A stretch of 64,000 nucleotides of DNA from JAWXCE01 sp034440495 (lineage in GTDB: Bacteria; Pseudomonadota; Alphaproteobacteria; Rhizobiales; Rhodomicrobiaceae), in assembly GCA_034440495.1 (NCBI GenBank), contig JAWXCE010000026.1, forward strand, positions 39,881 through 103,880, given 5' to 3'. The position numbers and the translations under genes are program-made. Positions 60,089 to 64,000 of this stretch are shown here, piece after piece (position 1 is the first letter of the stretch; each line of letters begins with the position of its first letter). Under the pieces are notes generated by a model. The model saw only the letters and a program-made list of their open reading frames with translations. It did not search any database and was not told the origin of the DNA.

Positions 60089-60601
60089 CTAAGCCGCCTT
60101 TCTGAATACCTGCGCCGCAACTTCCTTGCCGCGAAAAATCTCCTTCACGATAATCTCGGACGGCTGGAAAGCCTCCTTGAGCACGTCGATCGCCAGATGC
60201 GGTTTCGCGTGCCCACACATGAAAATGTCGAGCGCGGCATAGCCATGCTCCGGCCAGCTATGGATGCTGATATGCGATTCCGACAGCACCGCCACGCCGG
60301 AAACGCCGCCGTTGGGCGTGAAGTGATGCATGTGGATGTGCAGGAGAGTCGCTCCAGACACTTCGATGCAGCGCTTAAACGTATTCTCGATGTGGGCTAT
60401 GTCATCCAGACGGCTGCCATTCAGCACGTCTATAATTAGATGGGTTCCCGCAAACCGGACACCGTCCCGCTCGCAAAAATAGTCCTTACGGTCGTGTTCG
60501 GTCGTTTGTGCTCCGAAAACTGAGTTTTGTTCTTCCGTTTGGGCGGTGCTTGAACCTCGATCCAAGTCCATCCCCAATTGGAAGAGGGCGTCATAAGCCA
60601 T
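60089..60601 (-). CDS. speD: S-adenosylmethionine decarboxylase proenzyme
   Basis: A 170-residue proenzyme of the class 1B type. VLSESHISIHSWPEHGYAALDIFMCG holds the self-processing Glu108-Ser109 bond (Ser109 becomes the pyruvoyl group), the catalytic His and Cys in FMCG. AGTHLIIDVLNGSRLDDIAHIENTF is the usual start of the fold; a 45-residue N-terminal extension precedes it, as in other alphaproteobacteria. It supplies SpeE with decarboxylated SAM. Confidence 0.95.
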   Translation of the reverse strand: MAYDALFQLGMDLDRGSSTAQTEEQNSVFGAQTTEHDRKDYFCERDGVRFAGTHLIIDVLNGSRLDDIAHIENTFKRCIEVSGATLLHIHMHHFTPNGGVSGVAVLSESHISIHSWPEHGYAALDIFMCGHAKPHLAIDVLKEAFQPSEIIVKEIFRGKEVAAQVFRKAA

Positions 60602-60651
60602 GTGGCGTCCTCCCCAACCAGCAGATGTCCTACATTAGACAAGGCGGGGTA

Positions 60652-60672
60652 TGTGCATCTTTAAGGTGCACA
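60652..60672. promoter_or_regulatory. Inverted repeat TGTGCA-N9-TGCACA in the speD/MMPL divergent region
   Basis: The 291-base gap between the divergent speD and the MMPL gene holds no gene I can support. It has a perfect 6-base inverted repeat with a nine-base spacer, a size and form common for dimeric repressor sites. No clear -35/-10 pair could be assigned. Confidence 0.35.
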
Positions 60673-60892
60673 GTACAAGTAAAAATGCTGTCAAACTTGA
60701 ATTTTCCTGTGACGGGGCGGCAACTTGGCCCCTATGTGCTCGATTGCCGCAGCCAAGGGCGAAAATGCGCCGCGATTTGCGCACGGAAAACCAACAGATG
60801 ACGTTGTCAGCGCATTCGCTTGACGCGGCGGGCGTTATTCAGTTTATCGGGGCGAGTTGCATGCAAGGCGTGCGGCGAAGGAGAGTTCGGTT

Positions 60893-63205
60893 ATGGCGTT
60901 CAAGTTGGGATTGGAAAAGCTCGGGCTTTTATGTCTTCGCAGCCCGTGGCTTGCCGCCCTTATCATCGCTCTGATCACTGTCGCGGCGGGCGTTGGCGTT
61001 TCCCGGCTGAGCGTCGATGACTCCCTCAGCGAGTTGTTCCGGTCCAACACCGCCGAATTCCGTCAGTACGAGCGACTAGACACCCGCTTCCCCTCCAGCG
61101 AATACGACGTGCTCGTTGTTATTGAGGGCAAAAGCCTGCTGACGCGCGAAAGCCTGACCGCGCTGCGCAATATGGTGATCGAGTTCCAGTTTGTGCCCGC
61201 CACCAAGGGCGTCATTTCGCTATTCTCCTCGCGCGAACCGCCCGTCAATGGCGGCATACCCGAGCAGCTTTTCCCGGAAGAATTGCCCGAGGGCGCCGCA
61301 TTCGACGCGCTGGTAAACAAAGCGCGCGAAAACCGTATCATCAAGGATCGGTTGCTATCCGCTGACGGGCAACTGGCGCTCATCGTTATCCCACTCGACA
61401 AGGATGGCGTTAAGCAGGAGGGGCTGGCGGAGGTCGCAAAGCAGATCGAAGCGACCGCCAAGGAGAAACTGAACGGCACGGGATTAACCGCGAGCCTCTC
61501 GGGCGTGCCGATTTACCAGCTCGAAATCCGCAACGCCGTGCAACACGACCGCATTCTGTTCAACGGCATCGGTTTCGCGGTTGGCGCGCTGATCTGCTTT
61601 ATTTTCATGCGCAGCTTTTCATTCACACTGATCGCCATCGCGGGGCCGATAATCGCCGTGGTTTGGGCGCTCGGGCTGCTCGGTTTCATAAACATTCAGC
61701 TCAATCTATTTCTGAACGTCATCACGCCGCTGATCATGGTGATTTCCTTCGCGGACAGCATGCACATGGTGTTCGCCATCCGGCGGCGCATGATCGCTGG
61801 AGACGATGCAAAAGCGGCCGCAAGCCATGCCGTGCGGCATGTCGGCCCCGCCTCGCTGTTGACGATGCTCACCAACCAGGTCGCGTTCGTTTCGCTGATC
61901 TTCTCCGACTCGGCGCTGATCCGGGGCTTCGGGATCGCGGGCATCCTATCGACCACCATAGTCTTCTTTGTGGTCATTGCCCTCGCGCCAACGCTTGCCG
62001 CGATCATGCTTAAAAACCAAAAACTCGCCACGCAGTCATTCAAGGACGATGACGCTGGTATGAACTGGCTGAACGGCGTGTCGGACTTTCTTGCGCGGCA
62101 TCTGAAAGCTTACGCCGCCACTTACACATTTCTGGGCGTCGCCCTTGTGGCGCTGTTCGGCTACACGTACATGCAACTTCAGCCAAAATACAAACTCGCC
62201 GATCAGGTGCCTGATCAAGAGCAGGCCATGCAGGCTGCTGGGCGGCTCGACCAGAAGCTCACCGGGGCCAGCCCAATACACGTACTTGTAGAGTGGAAGG
62301 GCGGCACGCTTTACGACGTGAAACGCTTAGATGCTGTCGCGCAGGTGCATGACATTGTTGAGCAGACTGCAGGCCTCGGCAACGTTTGGTCGCTGCACAC
62401 GCTTCGCCGCTGGCTGGCTGAGGGCGGTGAAAACAACCTGGAAACACTGAAGCAGTATGTTGGCGTGCTGCCTGAATATCTGACGCGGCGCTTCATCACC
62501 AAGGAGGAGGATGCGGTGGTCGTGACGGGCCGCGTGCCCGATATCGACGCGGGTGACATTCTGCCCACCGTGAGTAAGCTCGATGCCGCACTGGCGCTGG
62601 TGCGCGCCGCTAACCCAGACATCACGATTTCGGTCACGGGCCTGCCCGCCATTGCCGCGCGCAACAGCGCCAATATGATCGCCCAGTTGAACGGCGGTCT
62701 GTTCATCGACATCCTGATGGCGATGGCGATCATTATGTTCGCGTTCCGGTCTATCTCGGCCGGGCTTTACAGCCTCATCCCCAACCTGCTGCCCATTCTA
62801 GCGGCGGGCGCAATGCTGCATTGGTCTGGCATCGGGTTGCAATTCGCCAGCATCGTGGCGCTTACCGTTGCATTCGGTCTGGCAATCGACAACATCGTGC
62901 ATTATCTCTACCGCCAGCAACTCGAAGATGAAGCGGGCGGCGATAGCGTCGCATCTGCCGAGCGAACGATGAGGGCGATTGGACCGGTCGTGATCCTTAC
63001 AACCGCCGTGCTAATCGCGGGCCTTGGGATGCCGCTGTTCTCGGCCCTTCCATCCCTTCGGCTGTTTGGATTGTTGAGCATTGTGGTGCTGTCTGTCGCG
63101 CTTCTAAGCGTCATCATTTTCCTGCCGTCGATCATCTTCTTCGTGCGAAAGTTGACGGCTGGTTCGCCTAAAAATCAAGTGAAGCAGGAAGCCCCCGCTG
63201 AGTAA
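60893..63205 (+). CDS. MMPL-family RND exporter
   Basis: A 770-residue, 12-helix RND/MMPL transporter: one helix near residue 25, a periplasmic loop (DDSLSELFRSNTAEFRQYERLDTRFPSSEYDVLVVIEG in pieces), five helices at about 235-400 (with VISFADSMHMVFAIRRRM), a second loop, then the matching half from about 610 (VALTVAFGLAIDNIVHYLYRQ and PVVILTTAVLIAGLGMPLFS). The paired SFADS/GLAID-type motifs with Asp in the membrane are the proton-relay positions. Distantly like HpnN hopanoid exporters, but no hopanoid genes are near. ATG 60893 follows GAAGGAGAG. Confidence 0.9.
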   Translation: MAFKLGLEKLGLLCLRSPWLAALIIALITVAAGVGVSRLSVDDSLSELFRSNTAEFRQYERLDTRFPSSEYDVLVVIEGKSLLTRESLTALRNMVIEFQFVPATKGVISLFSSREPPVNGGIPEQLFPEELPEGAAFDALVNKARENRIIKDRLLSADGQLALIVIPLDKDGVKQEGLAEVAKQIEATAKEKLNGTGLTASLSGVPIYQLEIRNAVQHDRILFNGIGFAVGALICFIFMRSFSFTLIAIAGPIIAVVWALGLLGFINIQLNLFLNVITPLIMVISFADSMHMVFAIRRRMIAGDDAKAAASHAVRHVGPASLLTMLTNQVAFVSLIFSDSALIRGFGIAGILSTTIVFFVVIALAPTLAAIMLKNQKLATQSFKDDDAGMNWLNGVSDFLARHLKAYAATYTFLGVALVALFGYTYMQLQPKYKLADQVPDQEQAMQAAGRLDQKLTGASPIHVLVEWKGGTLYDVKRLDAVAQVHDIVEQTAGLGNVWSLHTLRRWLAEGGENNLETLKQYVGVLPEYLTRRFITKEEDAVVVTGRVPDIDAGDILPTVSKLDAALALVRAANPDITISVTGLPAIAARNSANMIAQLNGGLFIDILMAMAIIMFAFRSISAGLYSLIPNLLPILAAGAMLHWSGIGLQFASIVALTVAFGLAIDNIVHYLYRQQLEDEAGGDSVASAERTMRAIGPVVILTTAVLIAGLGMPLFSALPSLRLFGLLSIVVLSVALLSVIIFLPSIIFFVRKLTAGSPKNQVKQEAPAE

Positions 63206-63410
63206 GTCTCTGCTAAAAATTTCGGTTAATGGCGAGGCAATCGCCACTCCGGCTAAAACCCTCGCTGAATTGTGCAATGCGCTGGGTTACGGCGATGCAA
63301 AAATTGCGACAGCTCTGAATGGAGTCTTTGTCGCGGCGACCATGCGATGCGCGGCGGCGTTATCGCCTGATGATAAAGTTGAAATCGTCGCGCCGCGCCA
63401 GGGCGGATAA
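63198..63410 (+). CDS. thiS: Thiamine biosynthesis sulfur carrier ThiS
   Basis: A 70-residue ubiquitin-like carrier: LKISVNGEAIATPAKTLAEL, GYGDAKIATALNGVFVAA, PDDKVEIVAPRQGG ending in the required Gly-Gly that is thiocarboxylated. No ATG, GTG or TTG exists in frame upstream of the conserved part. The best start is CTG at 63198, with AGGAAG six bases upstream; it overlaps the end of the exporter gene by eight bases. A second CTG at 63210 is possible. Next gene is thiG. Confidence 0.88.
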   Translation: MSKSLLKISVNGEAIATPAKTLAELCNALGYGDAKIATALNGVFVAATMRCAAALSPDDKVEIVAPRQGG

Positions 63411-63429
63411 CTCGCCGGATGGTGATTAT

Positions 63430-64000
63430 ATGCTGACTTTATATGGTGACAGCCTGCCGTCGCGTCTGCTGCTTGGCACAGCGCTTTATCCATCGCCCGA
63501 TGTCATGCGCCGCTCGGTGGAAGCATCGGGCGCGAGCCTTGTCACGGTGTCGCTGCGGCGTGAATCCGCGCGGGAAAAATCGGGGCAGGGCTTCTGGGCG
63601 CTTGTCCGGGAGCTTGGCGTGCGCGTTCTACCGAACACCGCTGGATGCCGCACCGCTCGCGAAGCGATCACCACGGCGCAAATGGCGCGCGAGGTTTTCG
63701 ACACGACCTGGATCAAGCTGGAAGTCATCGCCAATGACGACACGCTACAACCCGACGTGTTTGGTCTTGTCGAGGCGGCACAGGCCCTCTCCAACGATGG
63801 CTTTAAAGTCTTTCCCTACACCACTGAGGACCTAGGCGTTGCCGAGCGTCTCATGGCGGCCGGTTGCAAGGTGTTGATGCCATGGGCGTCACCCATTGGG
63901 GCCGGACGAGGACTGATGAACCCGTACGCCTTGCGTATGCTGCGCGCTTACTTCCCTGGCGTTCCGCTCATCGTTGACGCCGGGCTAGGCGCGCCTAGCC
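63430..64000 (+). CDS. thiG: Thiazole synthase (partial, runs off window)
   Basis: From ATG 63430 the frame is open to the window end (190 codons). LYGDSLPSRLLLGTALYPSPDVM opens the TIM-barrel, LPNTAGCRTAREAITTAQMAREVFDTTWIKLEVIAND in pieces has the family NTAGC block and the Schiff-base Lys in W-I-K-LEV; FKVFPYTTEDLGVAERLMAAGCKVLMPWASPIGAGRGLMNPYALRML (in pieces) and VPLIVDAGLGAPS complete the visible part. With ThiS-COSH it makes the thiazole of thiamine. Starts 20 bases after thiS. Confidence 0.95.
   Translation, partial: MLTLYGDSLPSRLLLGTALYPSPDVMRRSVEASGASLVTVSLRRESAREKSGQGFWALVRELGVRVLPNTAGCRTAREAITTAQMAREVFDTTWIKLEVIANDDTLQPDVFGLVEAAQALSNDGFKVFPYTTEDLGVAERLMAAGCKVLMPWASPIGAGRGLMNPYALRMLRAYFPGVPLIVDAGLGAPS

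Overview
The window looks like a chromosomal segment of an alphaproteobacterium, most likely of the order Hyphomicrobiales (Rhizobiales). The basis is gene order: tsaB-rimI-fur-plsC-miaB-phoH-ybeY-corC-lnt-HTH-metK-trmB, then rimP-nusA-ylxR-infB-rbfA-truB-rpsO, and glnD-murJ-trpS-uspA-nfu. Codon usage is GC-rich, there is a Tat-exported beta-helix protein of a rhizobial type, and parE is preceded by alphaproteobacterial-style palindromic repeats. No genus can be named from the sequence alone.

Layout. Positions 1-1460 hold the end of a LON-domain protein gene, a thioredoxin-like co-chaperone (ybbN) and tRNA-Gly(GCC). Positions 1500-7930 are an accessory island directly downstream of the tRNA. 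All its genes are on the minus strand and much of it is AT-rich: remnants of a type I secretion adaptor (hlyD), an intact HlyC-type toxin acyltransferase, a large Hint-domain protein with an internal stop, two small membrane proteins, and a chimeric protein with a frameshift and a helix-turn-helix tail. Positions 8058-14612 carry a Tat beta-helix protein, a palindrome cluster, parE, a HigB/NadS-type toxin-antitoxin pair and several envelope proteins. Positions 14890-22316 carry rhlE, a broken tfoX-like gene, sufS-sufT-sufA, creA, a SoxYZ-like carrier, ada and a HAD phosphatase.

Positions 22429-43926 are almost pure housekeeping on the minus strand: ribosome maturation and translation initiation, SAM synthesis, tRNA modification, lipoprotein acylation, Fe-S carriage and trpS. 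Positions 44167-46170 are a patch of dead genes: a frameshifted sugar dehydrogenase, a ydeI homologue and a restriction-methylase fragment. They are followed by murJ and glnD. Positions 51821-57652 hold a disrupted flavin oxidoreductase, a four-gene Mn/Zn ABC importer behind a promoter with an overlapping palindrome, and moaB. The right end has a truncated toxin-antitoxin pair, speE, two paralogous secreted proteins, speD, an MMPL/RND exporter, and thiS-thiG running off the edge.

Main theme. All long housekeeping genes are intact, while at least eight accessory genes carry frameshifts, nonsense codons or truncations. Because single-base stop codons occur as well as homopolymer slips, real gene decay is more likely than base-calling error. 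The strongest candidate for something new is the 1.5-7.9 kb HlyC/Hint island. In it an acyltransferase and a small membrane protein share a short N-terminal leader, and the secreted partner pairs an intein-like domain with a glycine-rich hydrophobic segment.
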